Shown in pieces: positions 14,101-29,100 of a stretch of DNA of 64,000 bases. The DNA is from Taxillus chinensis (lineage: Eukaryota > Streptophyta > Magnoliopsida > Santalales > Loranthaceae): positions 6,672,062 through 6,736,061 of the forward strand of contig CM042085.1 of assembly GCA_023512835.1 (NCBI GenBank), read 5' to 3'. The stretch's first letter is position 1. Every line of letters starts with the position of its first letter. The notes beneath the pieces were generated by a model. The model did no database searches, had not been told where the DNA came from, and was given only the letters and a program-made list of their open reading frames with translations. The translations under genes were made by a program, and so were the position numbers.

Positions 14101-17100
14101 AGATAAGACATTCATTATGTGGTGATAAAATAAAAAGAATCTCTAACTTATGAGTCAAACCAGGATTCTTTCGAAATAAGGCAATGTCCAACATTATAGA
14201 CGTACACTCCCCTCAAGCTGGTGTATATATATTATATATATTTAACTCATTGCATATAAATTTCATCCTAGCAATGCTAATAACTTTTGTAAATATATCA
14301 ACAAATTGGCTTCTAATTGGAAAATGAAATGTGCAAATTGTTTTGTTCAATAGTTTGTCTCAACGTGACAGCTTACCTGTTTTTTTTTTCATGTTGTTAC
14401 CATTGATTGAAATCTGATGAAATTTTTGTCAACCCAATGGGCTATAGTAGCAGAGTTGATGCTTGATGTATGAAAATAACCACAAAATGTAATCTCATTT
14501 GAGTGAGCTCAAAGGGGAATGTATTACAAATCACAGCATGAACAGTAAAAACGTTGTGTTGAGAACATAAATAATGGCTTAAAACCATAATTGGAAAGTG
14601 CAACCAACCCTAATTTGTCTAGACAGTTAAGATGAGTCCGGGGTGACCAAGAGTCAACCTACAAAAGCAAGTGTTTACAATTACAGGTTCAAGTTCAAAT
14701 TCAACACTGTCTTGAGAGACAGAAAACAAAGATAAACCCAAATTTCTTCAGAGAGATATTAAGCCTTCTTGGAGATCGGTAAAGGATGAACAAAAGCAAA
14801 CTATTATATCCATGTAGAGGCTATGTAGAAAAAGTGACAATATTTGTACTCTATCAGTGCTATAATTGTAAAAGAATTGAGAGAGGAGAGAAAGAATGAT
14901 CCATTGTGAGCGAGCTCCTAGTCTCAAATCACTCAAATCATTGTATTGATAGGAGACACCACACCCATGATCTTAATATATATGGATTCACTTGATATAG
15001 GTTATGCCTCACCACCGTGAAGTAGGTTATATTGATCGAAACACATAAATCAATGTATTTTTAATTTTAAATATTAGACTTTATTGATAGATGTGGCCTA
15101 ACAAATCAGCTAGGACTAATGAGTTCAATAAAAGTATGGTCAACGTAACAACCATGTGTTACCATAATGGATGTGTCCTCCCCATTATTGAACAAATGCC
15201 TCAAATTGATAGTAATTCCTAATAAGCTATTTAGACATGGAGATTGTACTTGTTCCCGCATGAACAGAGGTCCACATGTAGTCTAAGAGGGTTAGAGGTG
15301 GTCTAGAAGGGGGTCGTGCAAGTTGAAACAATGGGAGTAAACAACCTAGCCCACAATGCTAAGACTCTGCAATTGGTTCAAGCAGAGAAAGAGATGTGGC
15401 ATCCAAAATCCCCGATACCATGTCATGTGACTGATTATCTTTATTTATTAAGAAGAGAGCTTCTTAGGTCACCAAACTACAAACATTGGCGTCGCATGAA
15501 ACTTTTAACGAAGGAGAATAAATACATAATAATAAAATAAACCAATAAAGGGACATAATTTAGATAAAACAAGGAAGGAAACACCATAGATAAAAGGTAT
15601 TACTAGTGACTTGCTCGAAATTTTTATACCTTTCACATATATTAGATATTGCCTTTAGGGTAAGTCTTGTTGGTCAGCATATGCATGATCCATATACATC
15701 ACATTTGGAGGCAGTATACCAGATACTTAGGCAGCTGAAATATAGTGACATTGATTGGACTAGTTCATTGGATTTACTAGCGTTCAACTGAAAGAGATGC
15801 TATGCTCTTTGGAGGTAATTTAGTTACATGGACGATGCTAGAACAGAATTTAGAACAGTTTCCTGGGGCATTGTGAGTTCTTGTGGTTGAAGAACATCAA
15901 AATTGTGTATGGAAATGGTACTGCTCATGAAACTGTAATGACACAGCAAAACTGTCATCAGAATCATAATCCAATCCAGGTGTTTCGCCCAAAAATTGTA
16001 AAAAAAAAACATGGAACAAAGGTATTTCACCCAAAATTATGAGCACGTTGGTTATGCAAGACATTGATGCATGGTGTTGAGTTGTATTATATGTGCGCAT
16101 GATAAGCTACTGTGTTCTATTTTTTTAAAGAACCACATGCTTGTTTTTAATCGTTTAGCATATGTAAGAGAATTTGTTAGTCAAAATGACCGGCCCGGAA
16201 ATCAAACAAAGAATCATCATATAAATTACCACAAATTTTGGACAAATAGTAATCAATGACTTTTTCGAAAAGTATCTAGTCCTTAAATTGAGAAGAAAAA
16301 TTAATTGAAATTGATTTTGAGTTCTGTATTCAACAGATGAAAATTTTAATAAGCAAGGAAGGGCCCAACTCCAACGTTTCAATATTAAAAAGTGAGGTCA
16401 CAATGTTTCTAATATTTTGTTAGCTAGAAAAAAGTAACCATCATAAAATAAATTAGACCAAATGAAATGGAGCGCATTTCTACAGACGTTTATTTACCTT
16501 GTGAAGCATCTGATGAAGAGCTGGGTCATGAAGCTTTGATTGTGGGCTGCAACGAAAAGGACAATAAGTAATTACATGTCACGATCCGGATACAAAATTT
16601 GATAATTCAATATGCTGTAACCTGCAGAGCCAACGATACAAATGCTGCAATATTGCATCAGCAAAAACATTTCCCGATGTGACTGCATCCGCAAGGCATC
16701 TTTGGATAAGTTGTTTTAAGACGCGAAAAGCTGGAGTAGATAAAGTAGCCTCATCAAAGCCACATTGTTCATTTCCAATGTCTTGCTCAAATCCAAACAA
16801 TGCACCACCTTCCATTTCATTCAGTTGGTTACTTTTCAGAATAGCATTTACAGCTAGATGATGAATCTGAAAAAACAAATGCATTCACTCAACCAAATTT
16901 CAAACATGAAAGGAGCTCAGAAAAGTATTATATATATGCAAGACCTTCAGCTCCACAGCTACTTTTCTATATGCTCCAGGATAGTTGAGAACAGGTTGAT
17001 GGACCTAATTCAACAAAATAATGTTAACTCAGACGAGCACTTCAGAGAATCCATAAAAAACGCTAAACTTAAATATTCAACAAGGAAAATAAAGCCAGGC

Positions 17101-20100
17101 GACAGCACAGGTACAGCCAAAGAGCAAGCATGAGTGTAGAAAATATAAATGCTTTGGTTAGGAAGTTTTTTTTCCCTTGTTTAGAATAGATTTGCTGCTT
17201 CTATTTTTCCCTTACTAAGATTTTGCAGATTTTCTGTTTTTGCTATATTGCTGGGATTCCTAAATTAACGGAATTCTGTTTCCTTTTTCGGTGGTCTGAT
17301 ATACCAGCCATTGCCTTACACATTTTTGGGGTGTAATTCATTATTTGAATGAGAAAAAACTCAAAGATTTCTAAATGGTATCAGAGCCACTCTAAACCCT
17401 AATCCAATCGTTTTTCAGTTGCTGTACCTACCCATTACCAAATATGGCATGGCCTCACAATCAGCCCTCTAAACCTCTAGATCAACCCATTATTGCACCA
17501 AAAATGACAGAGTTATTTGAGATTGAAACCAGACTGTATGACCTACGACAAGGAGAATTGAGTGTTAATATTTTAACGCCCACACATGCTGTTGGCTGTA
17601 TTGAATGTATGAAATTCATTCCTGGAATTGCCCAGATGACTCTATTACGTATAATAAAATTGAGAAAGAGACCATAAGATTTATCCTTGGTCTCAATACA
17701 GACCTAGACAAAGTCAGGGGGATTATCGGACTTAAACCCTTTCCTGCCATTCAGGAGGCCTTCGCAGGAATTCAAAGAGAGGAAACCAGGAAGAAGTTGA
17801 TGATGATAAACAACCATACCAAACCCACTGTTGAAGGATCAGCCTTGTACACTCATAATTCCTCTCTTAATAAGACCAAAAGGACGACCTGGTCATGTGA
17901 AAGAAACATGCTGGAAGATATGAGAGGGGGAACCAGGAAAATGCAGCTGTTAAAACCAACAACAAAACCCTTCACCAAGGAACAAATTGAGGCACTGCAG
18001 AAAATGTTAACTAACATTTCCCGCCCTGTACAAGCAACTCAATCCCCTGCAGAACAACCCAACAGCCTTTTAGCATGTCAAGGTACTTCATCCTTTGTTC
18101 ACATTGTTCAAAGCAATAAACCAAAATCCTGGATACCTGACTCGGGAGCTTTGGATCACATGACCAGAGACATCAATGTCTTCAAAAATTACAGCCCATG
18201 TACCAGTCACTCTACAGTTCGAATGGCTTATGGTTCACTATTACCAGTAGCAGGAACTGTAGCAATTGGATTGACAAAGGATCTTTACCTTTATTCCATT
18301 CTTTATGTTCCAAAATTGGACTGCAAGCTAATATTAATCAGCAAACGTACTCTGGACTTGGAATTTATTATGACCTTCATGATTTTCAGGCAGTGGATTC
18401 GGGGAAGGTGACTGGCAGTAGAGTACTATAATGCTCCTTATACCAACTAGGCATCCTAAACAGACTAGTATACCAACTTCATTTTAAAAATGCCCACTTA
18501 AATGAAGACCTTGATAAAGAAGTCTACATGAATATACCTCATGGATAAGAGAATGGCTCAAACAACAAACTAGTATATACGTTGAAGAAATCCTTATATG
18601 GATACAAACAATCACCCTGTGCTTGGTTGACAAGTTTGCTAAACACGTAATCACAAATGGGTAGAATCAATGTTAATCAATATAATCAAACTTTAAAGAA
18701 GTCTTGATAGATTATGATTCAAAGGAAATTATTAGACTTAAAATGATGCCTGTAACAAAATTTGGGATCAAGGATCCCGGGAAACTCAAATACCTTTTAG
18801 GAATGAAGGTGGTTCGATTTAAGGAAAGAATTGTCATATCCTAAAGAAAATATATCATAGACTTATTAAATGAGACAAGCCTAATTGAGTTAAAGCTGCT
18901 GACACAACAGTTAGAAGTGAAGAAAACGGCCCACTTGACAAAGGAAAATGCCAGACTATCGTAGATAAGCTAATCTACCTATCCCACACAAGACCAGATA
19001 TTTCATTTTCAATTAGTGTCGTGAGACAACATATGAATAATCCAATGAGGATCATTTGGAAGCAGTGAATAGAATCTTGATATATACGAAGAAGACACAA
19101 GGACACAATTTGCCCTTCAAAAGGTCTAAAAACCATGAGATTGAGACATACACATATGCTAGTAGGGCAAGAGAGGTGATTGATATAAGATCAACCACCA
19201 GCTACTCTTCGTATGTTTAGCAAAATCTTATCACTTGAGAAACAAAAAGCAAACTGTTGTCTCTAGGGAGCAGTGCTAAATCAGAACATCTTGCTCTTGC
19301 TCTAGAAACCTTGTGGGTCATGACCGAACCAAACACATCAATATGTTCCAACAAGGCTTCAAGACACAAACCAAAGCACTAGCAAGGCCAAACTTTGATA
19401 TACAAGCCAAGTTGAGGGTGTGTATGTGCGCACACGCGTGTGTGGTGGTGGGGGGTACAGAATGGGGACCAACAAGGGAGCATAGCGGCAGCAAGCCTAC
19501 TCAGTAAGCTTCGTCATGCCGGGGAGGTAGAAAATATAGATGTTTTGGTTAAGAAATTTTTTACCTTGTTTAGATAAGATTTGTTGTTTCTATTTTTCTC
19601 TTAATTCAATTTTGCAGATTTCTTGTTTCACCTATTTTGGTGAAATTCCTAATTTAAAGGAATTTTGTTTCCCTTATGGTGGTCTGATATACCAGCCTTA
19701 TATTTTTTGGGGTGCAATTCATTATTTGAATGAGGAAAAACATTAAGATTTCTACACATGGCATACTGCCGTGCTGCTCATATTGTGCAGGCCCTATATG
19801 TCTAGTTACCTAGTCCGGTCACTAACCTCATCAGCAAAGCATGTATCTTCTTCATTAGTGCCCCCTAGATCTGGAATGCCATCATCCGATATCCATAGTA
19901 CCTGTCAGTATCATAATCAAGACCTGAGTAAATAGCTTAAATGAAGCATACAAGTATGAAAAAGAGATTATTTGTAAACACTATGAAAAGGTTTCAAAAA
20001 GAACTATGCAGCAGAAAATTTTTATAATAAGGTATGATAAGACACAAACTCTGCTGCACCCCAAAGAGCTTTATATGATAGCACTTCCACCAAAAAACAC

Positions 20101-23100
20101 AAGCACAATTATAGCTTCAAAGCTCCTGATCCAGAGGTTATAGTTAATGACACTACTGACAAACACGAGTGGCATCAGGGTCACGTGTGACTGTTTTCTT
20201 TTAATTTGGCAATGTCTCTAAAACCTTTGAACCTTTGATTGAGCAAATGGGACAAGGAAAAAACCTGTTGCTGATCACGCAAGGCTCTTGAGAAGAAGAC
20301 ATCTGCTGTATATAATAGCCAATCAAGTTCAATGTTACCTAGTGGCACCTGCTCCAGTAGAAATGCAACATGTTCATTACAAGATTAACAGAAGAAGATA
20401 AGCAAACCTACAGCTATTTTGATTAGAACATTATACATGGGCATATCTTGAAAGAGAAATTCTCTCATTCAACCACTGGGATGATGCAGCACACCGTTGC
20501 ATTCCAATTTTTGCCGCCACAGTCTGCCATCCAAGGGCCTACATAAAGAGAGAAAATTCAGCATAGAGAAAACACTGGTAACACATAAATTTGTATACCT
20601 GATAGTTACTGTCACGAGCATTAGAAGGAATGCTGACGCAAGGGAAATCCTCTAAAGCGTGTATACTTGACTTTATCAAATGAATGTTTGGGCACTCGAT
20701 GACAGCAATCGCAGGTCCATTATGTTGATGCCTGTCAATAAAGAATAAATGTCACTATTGGGACAACATCAACCATTTAATGTCATTACAAAAACCTCTA
20801 GGAATTAGTTCTCTTATGTGTGAAGCACTGCACGAGCGTAAATATTTGGACCAAATTTCAGTTGTAGCACTTATGTTTAAATTTTCATTTTCATTCTCTT
20901 ATGGGAATAAAATGGAAGTACCATATCCATTCTCATTTTCCCAAGTATTGAATCATTCTAATTCTCATGGACTTAGATTTTGTAATAAAGGTAATTAAGT
21001 AATTGCAAGCATACAATAAATTAATCACTATGCAGAAAAGTAATGAAAATTTTTATTTAAAGTCTCATGTCAATCTCATTCTTTTAACAATTTCATTCCA
21101 TCCAAACTGATTCAAACGAGAAGTGAAAAACAAGACAAGTTGATGTAAACACCATACATTTCATGTTGATCGGTATTATGAATGATTGACACGGTTCAAA
21201 GTTGCATTCGTCATCACATCACGGAATTGGATGTCGCGATCGTGAATGACTCGTTACATCTCGGATGAGATGCAACTTTAGGCATGAAATGATATTCAAT
21301 TTAAAAAATAAAAATCAAAAAAGATAAAAGAAAAATCAAATCATCACATTAGAATGATTAAAAAAATAAAATAAATAATTTCAAATGCATGTTATAACTT
21401 CAAATAAAAGAAAAGACACCGAAATATTATTGTAATATTAAAATAAACATACCATTATATATTATATGATTTATAATTTATTTAAAAAATTATAAAATTA
21501 TAATCTATAATCATTAATAAAATTAGTTTCTAGATTTGATTGTCTCAAATTTAATTTGTTTTTATATAAATAATATCATTTTTTAGGAAAAATACAGCAA
21601 AAAATAATAATTCAACATAGGTATAATTTATTTATTTATTGTTTTTACAAATGCAAGTTTAAAAAAATACACATGTAAACTTAGGTAAAAGAAATTTATT
21701 TTTAAAAAATTAAAGTAAACTAATAAACATAAATAAAGGTAAAATAGAAAAACTAACGTCGGCGTTAGCAGAGTGAAAGAAAAAGGAAGAAAAAAATAAC
21801 GTCGACAATTGGTAGTGACGCATTGTGGAGAAGAAACAAAAATAGAAGAAAAAAGATGAGATAGACGCACGATGCAGGGCAATCAGCAGCGATGCAGCGA
21901 CGCAGGAGCGATCAGCAGCGACATACGACACCGCAACATTCGGCTACAGCAGCGATCGACAGCGTGAAGTGTAAGTGCAGTCGACCAAGAAGAATATGAA
22001 GAAAAATAAGTAAAGGAAGAAAAGGAAATTGTATGACGTATCGGCAATTTCAGACGAGATCTCATCCGAAAGGAGACACATCATCGATTTCTTAGTTGAC
22101 TTGGTGTGCCTGACCAAGATCAACGAGATACAGGACAAACACAAGAAGTCCTACCGGACCTGGATCTCATATCGGAAAGCTCCGATCCCGTGACAACTCG
22201 AGACATCTCGAATTCGTCTGATACTTCGAACCATGATGATTGAATGGTGGTTCTAACATCCACATATTGCACAAAGCTACTGACATTAATCTCATGGTCC
22301 TAAAATTCATTTATTGGTGTTGCTCGATAACGAACATAATATAAATTAATTGTAATTGATCAAGATTAAGTAGAATTATTTTAATATATTTAAATATTCA
22401 AATAGTCGATTATGGAATTAAAACAAGAGATATAAGACAAATTCATAGACTGAGAATTAATTTTTTGAAAAATGAAACAAGAAAATAGAATATTAGATGT
22501 CAACTTTACTGATTTTTTTTTAATTTTATTTTTAGCCAGGCCAGAGTTTGGGAGAGAATGAGAGATATATAAAAATGCACAGAACTGCTGGGAGATTGCA
22601 GCCACCTGTCCATCGACAGTGTATCTGTCAGTCTGTCTGCTGTGCCACTGGGAGATCGTCCATTGATGGGCTGCCGCTGCTCATGCCAAGAACCTTAGGG
22701 GCTAAGAGAACCCTCCATCAAGAGATGCAGAAAATCATAACCATCGTTTGGCGGGGGCACTTTTTTTCTTTTTGGAAAAAGACATGGGCAATAGTTGGTG
22801 ATTAAACGTAATGACCAATTAAACGACGATTACAAAAATCCCTCCAATTGCCGACTAATAAGCTATCAATTCATCAAAGCACCAAATTATGGTTAATCGG
22901 TGATTAATTGTGCTTTTTAGAACAACGTCTGATCATTTTCAGGAAACAAATGTCCTTAAAAGGATAAATGTACCCAAAAAAAACAGGCAAGGTGTAGCTT
23001 AAATGATTTTGAACATGGTGCCATCATCTGTATATGTGTGCGCAAATCATTCTCAACTATACACAGTGTGGGTATGTTAAAATTTTCAACACAAAAAATG

Positions 23101-26100
23101 CCAAGTTCACAAATAGAATCAGTTTATATACATCAAAGATCATACTAACTGCAGGGAACTTCAAGAAGGAGGATGTGGACAAGGCAAAACCTGTGCTCAT
23201 TTATTGTTCTCTGCAAAATCTTTTCAGCATCTCTCAAATATCCAACATAGTCCACCTGAATGTCAGGATATATGAGTTGTTCACATAGACTAACAAACCA
23301 CCAGACAAAAAGCATATAAAACTCTCACCTTGAACTTGATACCATTTGTTGATAGAGGTTCAATAGACAATGATTGGCAAGCCTCTCGGAATTGCTTTTC
23401 AAGAATAGAAGGCGATAATTCCTTGTTCTGGAAAGGATTAACCACTACAGCATAAATCGTTTTAGACACGGGAAAATATCCAACATACACTGCTCGACCT
23501 TCAGACATACTGTAATAACAGAATTTTACAAAGAAATTAGACTGTGACTTCACAAGCAAAGAGAAGATATAAGCTGTGTCTAATTAAACAGGTGTGTTAA
23601 CATGCTGACTCTGAGATAATTTATGTCAGAAATCAATAGAGTACTCCAAAACAGTACAGTAATTATTTTTTCCCTGAGTTAACATGCTGACTCAATTTTT
23701 TGTGATTAACGATGAACATCATAAGCATTAAATCGGTGTTGATGCACATGATACAATGGATGTTTGGAAAGAATAGGGAAGATTTATAGAAGAAATGAAG
23801 GTATTTGAGCAAAGTTGGCTTTGAATGACCAATAGATAAGAACAAGTCCATGGTGGCTAGGGGCCATGTGAGCCTCGATACTTTGGTTGCCCTGACAGAA
23901 TATGTGAGATGCTGTTTAAAAACACTTGGATGCAAGTGATCAATAAGTTAGAGTTTTGAAATGTACAGGAAATATAACTTCTTTCTTTATCAGAGCACGG
24001 GAAATATAACTTTGATAGGAAAGAGGATCAATATTCAGCCCTAGTTTGTTGTAAAAATGACAAATCTAATTATCATAAAGTGTAGATTCAAGACAACACC
24101 CTGCAATCAATGAACATGATCTATGCTTTAATCGCTTGTAATCTGTAAACCTCACGGTAAAATCATGAATGCCATATAATTATACAATATTAACCAATAA
24201 AACATAAAATCATATTATCCTATAATTTGCATCCCAAAATACCTATGATACAAATAAAAGAAAGAGATGAGCTGATCCAGATAACTGCACTCTGTAGTCG
24301 TCTTCATATGCAGTTCATTCAGACTCCATCCATCTTGAGCATTTCGCTTCTTAGCTGCTTTGTCAACTTTGCAGACACATCCCATCTGTAGGACAGCATT
24401 AAAATCCAAAGGCACCTTTGTCTCATAAATTCCCTGACCATAGATTGCACTCTTATTAGAATAGATAATTATGATCAATCAAGTGAGATATGATCTACAC
24501 ATCAAAATTTAAATTGATGCCAATTTGAGTAATGCACCCTTTTAAGGTGATATTTCATATTTGCATTGCAAGAATTGAGTGTCAAAAGAACAAAATTAAA
24601 ACAGAGAATCTGTTATGTCACGTGACTTAATGAAACTCCAGGATCCCACTCTCTGTTCTTTCCTCCTGCCACTACCCCTCTTCTCTCTTGATCTCTCTTC
24701 TGCCGCGAGACTAAATCTCCTTCTCTTCTATTATCTCTAGGGTTGAGACATCCAGGCAACCATAACCTTGTATCCCACGCATTTCTTCCACCAACAACTT
24801 TTTGGGACGTTTTGAATATTTACCTATAGCATTCCACATGTTCAATTGACACTTTAATCAAGTGATCAAAGTGAGAATCTACAAAGATGCCATGAGATAA
24901 AAAAGTCTACCACCAACCATTTCTCAGGTTCACAATGAGTTGACACGGATCCATACAATCCCACCTTTTGTATCAGCCCAATTTTTACCATATTCATCAA
25001 GTTTGATGACACGAATTACCTCAAGTGGTCTCAATCCATGTCCTTAGCCATAACTAGTTGGGGCTATAATGGTCATATCTTTGGTACTTTTGAAAGCCAT
25101 GAAGATATTGGACCAACTCAAGACAAAAGAGATGTAGAAAATGCACTGATCATGTCAGGTCTTGATTTTATGGATCCTTCAATAGCACAGGTTTGCTTCT
25201 TGACACGGCTGCAGAAAATTAGGAGGTGGCTAACAAGACAGAAGGAGGATTTTATGGATTTAGAAATTCAGACAGCTTCTTCTTCTGTACAGTTAAGAAA
25301 TTTAGAAGGTGCTTTGTGGATCTTTCAATAGCACAGGTTTGCTTCTACCTTTCTAATTCAAGTTTTTGCCGGGATTGATGCTCATGTTAATAACTTAAAC
25401 ATGTTAAACGAAGAGAGATGGCTCTCATGTTAAACGAAGAGAGGTGGTTTTGCCACAATATTATGCCAAATTATGCAGTGTTAGGCGAGAACATGATTTC
25501 AAGTCACTTATTCTCAGTTCGTATTAAGGGCATTGATATCTTCTTCTACTACATACTCAGAGTACAGTTTCTTCTGCTGCTGCTACCAGCCAAGAGGTAA
25601 AGACATTTAGAGACCTTGTAGTGTCTATATTTGTGTTGAAATGATGGCTTAGGTTCATATTCAGAAAGAGGGGGCGATTGTGGAAGGATAAAGAACAATG
25701 CATGCACTGGGTGCTGCAAGTACAGGATCTGAAGGGATTCTTCAGTTCACTGAGAGACTATCAGATGAGAAGCAGGACAGGACGACAAATATCTTTTGAA
25801 ATACAATAAATGTGCCCTTTGAACTAGTATATTGTAGCTCAAAATCCTTTTTCCTATGAATGTCACATTGCCAGTGTAAAGACACATGGTGTTATGGAAG
25901 CCAAGAGAAAGAAATTTATTCTGTAGTGAATCATATACACTGAAAATTAAAATGCTAAAATAGTAAAATTGCACCCAAAAAAAAAACACATTTTCTAGCT
26001 CATTAGAATAAAACCAGAGCCACTAATGATCTAAATGATGCCTAGAGCCAGTGATCAAAGAAAACCAGCAACAGAAAATCATGTGCATGTTAGGTGAGTA

Positions 26101-29100
26101 TAGTGTGTTGACCTCAACTTCTGGATCTGCTAAGTGAGCTGCAAGTTTCTTATTTTCTCCCCTAAATTGATCTTCTTCAATAATTACCTGCAAAATAAAA
26201 ACAAAACAAACAATAAAATCATATTAAACAATACAGTAATTCAAGGCAAACAGTTCTAATGGACTTCCTAATATTCCAAGCACAAAAATTTTGAATGGAC
26301 CTCAATTAAGTTATAACTATTGTGTCCATGAGGAAGAGTCTTGTGCACCCGTCTTCCAGGAAATTCTTCTGTTATAGAAGCTTTAGAGTTGAGGTAAAAT
26401 ACTCTAGGAACATTTACAGGGACCTTCAGCATGATACCTTCTACAACTACCCATGCAAAAAATTGGCCAAGTTTTGAACTTGGGAGCAGCTGGATAATCT
26501 GAGCATAGAGGGATGAAATTAATATCACAAATTGTTAGGATTAGCAGACTTGCAAAATGAATGAAACCGTGTCACCTGCCAATGGCAGCGCGTGAGGGCT
26601 AACTCCTGCCTCTGGAAATATGAATTAACACCAACTCTGCCTTGTGCTTGCTTATGATTGAGCAGATCACTTGCCAGTTCTAATATTCCATTAGTTTGGT
26701 TTGATATTCCTGAATCGCCGAATCTGTCAATGTTTTTAAAATAAAAAATAAAAAATAAAACAAAATTATTTTAGCTGAAAGTAAACAATTCTATTGAGCA
26801 AACATATATCTAACCCCACTTCCAAGGAAATGTGCACAAACATAGAGTAGTTTGGTAGTTGAGACATGAACATGTCAGATGTGGCTAAGTAACACATCCA
26901 CTTCAAATCGGTTACTAATCAAATTATGAATATAGAGTATTACAGGCCCAGTCAATATAAGGATGGAACCACATTCTATTCAGCATCCAATAGTCATTTT
27001 AATTTAAACAACATTATATCAGTAAGCTACAATGTAAGAACTTTTCATAGCAAACTTATATTACATATACCAAAAATCTTGACACAATTAATTTACTTAT
27101 ATTGGAGATACTAATATATGTTTGTGGGCTTGGCCGATCTTGGAATGTAGATCACGTAAAGTGATCCATAAACACACTTCAATATCTTTTTTTTCTCTTT
27201 CATTATATGGTATTGGTGTTAGAACAGTGTTTTAAATAGCAGAAACAGCCAAACAGTGTTTTAACATCCATGAGCGCAGCAGGTATAATGTAACATATTA
27301 GTTATTGAATAAATATAAACTTTATGTCAGTCTTGATTTATATAGTCAATCCCATATTATTGGAATTAAGACTAGTAGATGTGGTTTGATTTATTATCTT
27401 CTACTAAATGACATTAATTAAAAAAATATTATTATATATTATATTCTACAATAAACTAATATTATAATCTACTTCATAATAAAATTTTATTTAATTGGTT
27501 GAGTTAAATAAAATAAAAGTAATTTAGTCATTCGAATACATTAAAGACATTCTTACTGTATCAACCACAAGTCAACAATTAAATAGAACTCTCTGCCTAC
27601 CAAAATTGAAGCTTATGTGGAGTCAACAATGAAATAGTCCTATTGGAGTTGGGGACCAACAGACCTTCAAGCATCACACCTATTTTTGTGTCATCATTTT
27701 TCCAACCTGATGAATAATAATCTTCTACGAAAGCTTATGTGGCAACGCCAATCGCAAAAAAGCAATTGATTTTACTTTCAAATTGGGATCTTGATCTTTG
27801 AAAGATGTAATTTCTTTCTCCCCCGATCACTAAAAAAATGATAATTTTTTGTTTTCTTTCTTCCCCAATCTCTCTTTTTAATGGCTTTTTGGTTGAAGTG
27901 TTGATCTTCTAGATAATAAGACCAGGGAGAAAAGTGCAGAATCCAGAGATTGAAACAGGTTATTCTAATAAGCACAGAAATAAATAAATAAATACCTCTG
28001 TCTCTTTCTCTTCTCTCGAACACCCTTCCATTTCCTTTTCCTCGTTTCTAGCCATCCATGATAATCAACATTTCTGTCAATATGATCAGTTGAGATACCA
28101 TTTTCTGGCAATGATTGTTGTTGTACAGATTTCTCCAGCAAACTTCTGTTGCTTGAATCTTGCTTGTCATTAAATTTGTATGAACGAACAATAGGTCTAG
28201 GTCCAACTCCAGAATTTATGTCTTCATTCATTAAGTCTTCCAAATCTATGGTGTTCTTCTCATGCATCACTTGATTGTCTGTTATCAAATCATTATCTAT
28301 TTTTTCTTTATGTGATCCAAACATATCAACTAGTTTTCGCTGTCTGAATTTGTCCTCCTTCTCTCGGACCTTCTTATGCAGCCACTCAGGATGTAGTACT
28401 CGGGGAACAGGATTCAAAACCTAAAGAATTCGACTCATGAGGTGGGAACAGGAAAGCATAAATTCAACAGAGAATAATTCAAGTCGTCACACCTTTTGCA
28501 TTGCAGCAGGGATGGTGACAATTTTTTGAATTGTAGAACCAAGCCTCTGCTTGTAATAAGACCAATCAATAATGGAGCGAATGCCAACATCTGAAGAAAT
28601 CTTGCACCATTTACGTACATAAAACTTCATAATTTCTGCACAATAAAAAACAATACATGCTCTCCTTTAATATCAAAAAAGTAAGTGTAATCAATTATCA
28701 AATTAATATCATAGTTTTCTACCAGCTTCAGTTTCAAATATTGCAACAGGAACTGCCCGCTCACTCACAGGTGTCCCCTGAACAAACATTTAGGGCACAA
28801 TTAAGATAATCACAAAAGAAATAACAAAAAGAAAATGTTAATCGGTGCAACAACAGAATTTTTATGCTAGACGAATGAAAAAAAAAGGGTTGTGTTGCCA
28901 ATAAAACAATCTCATTATAGTTATAACAATCTCGTTAATTTGATGATACTACATGGGTTCAAAATTTTCGTAATGATGACTATTCATGCTTGGTGAGAAT
29001 TATAACCCTTACCCTCATGATTAAATGATATACCAAAAACATGGTTTGTTAGTGTTTAACTCACTACATGCATATATTTCATCTTTTCAATTTTAACATT

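Larger units (their letters stand above)
12603..16497 (-). other. POL2: POL2 intron 42 (3.9 kb)
   Basis: Holds three separate copia fragments, two plus-strand and one minus-strand. The remainder (about 14.4-15.6 kb and 16.0-16.5 kb) is unremarkable AT-rich sequence. Confidence 0.85.
17135..19756 (+). mobile_element. Ty1-copia LTR retrotransposon with both LTRs
   Basis: The 5' LTR (17135-17375) begins TGTAGAAA; the 3' LTR (19526-19756) ends TTTCTACA. The two are clearly homologous but diverged by many substitutions and small indels, so the insertion is old. TGGTATCAGAGCC, the plant copia primer site for initiator tRNA-Met, follows the 5' LTR at 17376. A purine tract GGGGAGG precedes the 3' LTR. 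Internally there is gag ([28 protein letters not shown]), an intact-looking protease motif [12 protein letters not shown] near 18130-18165, then broken RT with [12 protein letters not shown] and TRPDISFS. The integrase region is missing. Flanks share only CATG, so no clean target duplication remains. Confidence 0.85.
17005..19826 (-). other. POL2: POL2 intron 39 (2.8 kb), almost all one LTR element
   Basis: Without the element at 17135-19756, the intron would be only about 200 bp, so the retrotransposon accounts for nearly all of its length. Confidence 0.85.
5943..26723 (-). other. POL2: POL2 exons 30-49: inactive C-terminal polymerase fold and zinc fingers
   Basis: This half has the polymerase fold without catalytic motifs and anchors the other epsilon subunits and the replicative helicase. 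Landmarks are [11 protein letters not shown] (exon 31), [16 protein letters not shown] (exon 33), [11 protein letters not shown] (exon 41) and [16 protein letters not shown] (exon 43). The last exon holds two Cys modules: CNDC with a later C-----C, then CLKC with CGC. The second is the module proposed to bind iron-sulfur or zinc. The stop is TAA after EIQ. Confidence 0.92.

Noticed and set aside
23146..23190. Extension of POL2 exon 35 to about 23146 (reads on through [13 protein letters not shown])
   Set aside because: Joining it to exon 36 creates a stop or breaks phase; the donor at 23190 gives a perfect in-phase junction.
28435..28620. Minus-strand 61-codon frame over POL2 exon 28
   Set aside because: Wrong frame; the conserved frame in the same place reads [10 protein letters not shown] and joins in phase with its neighbours.
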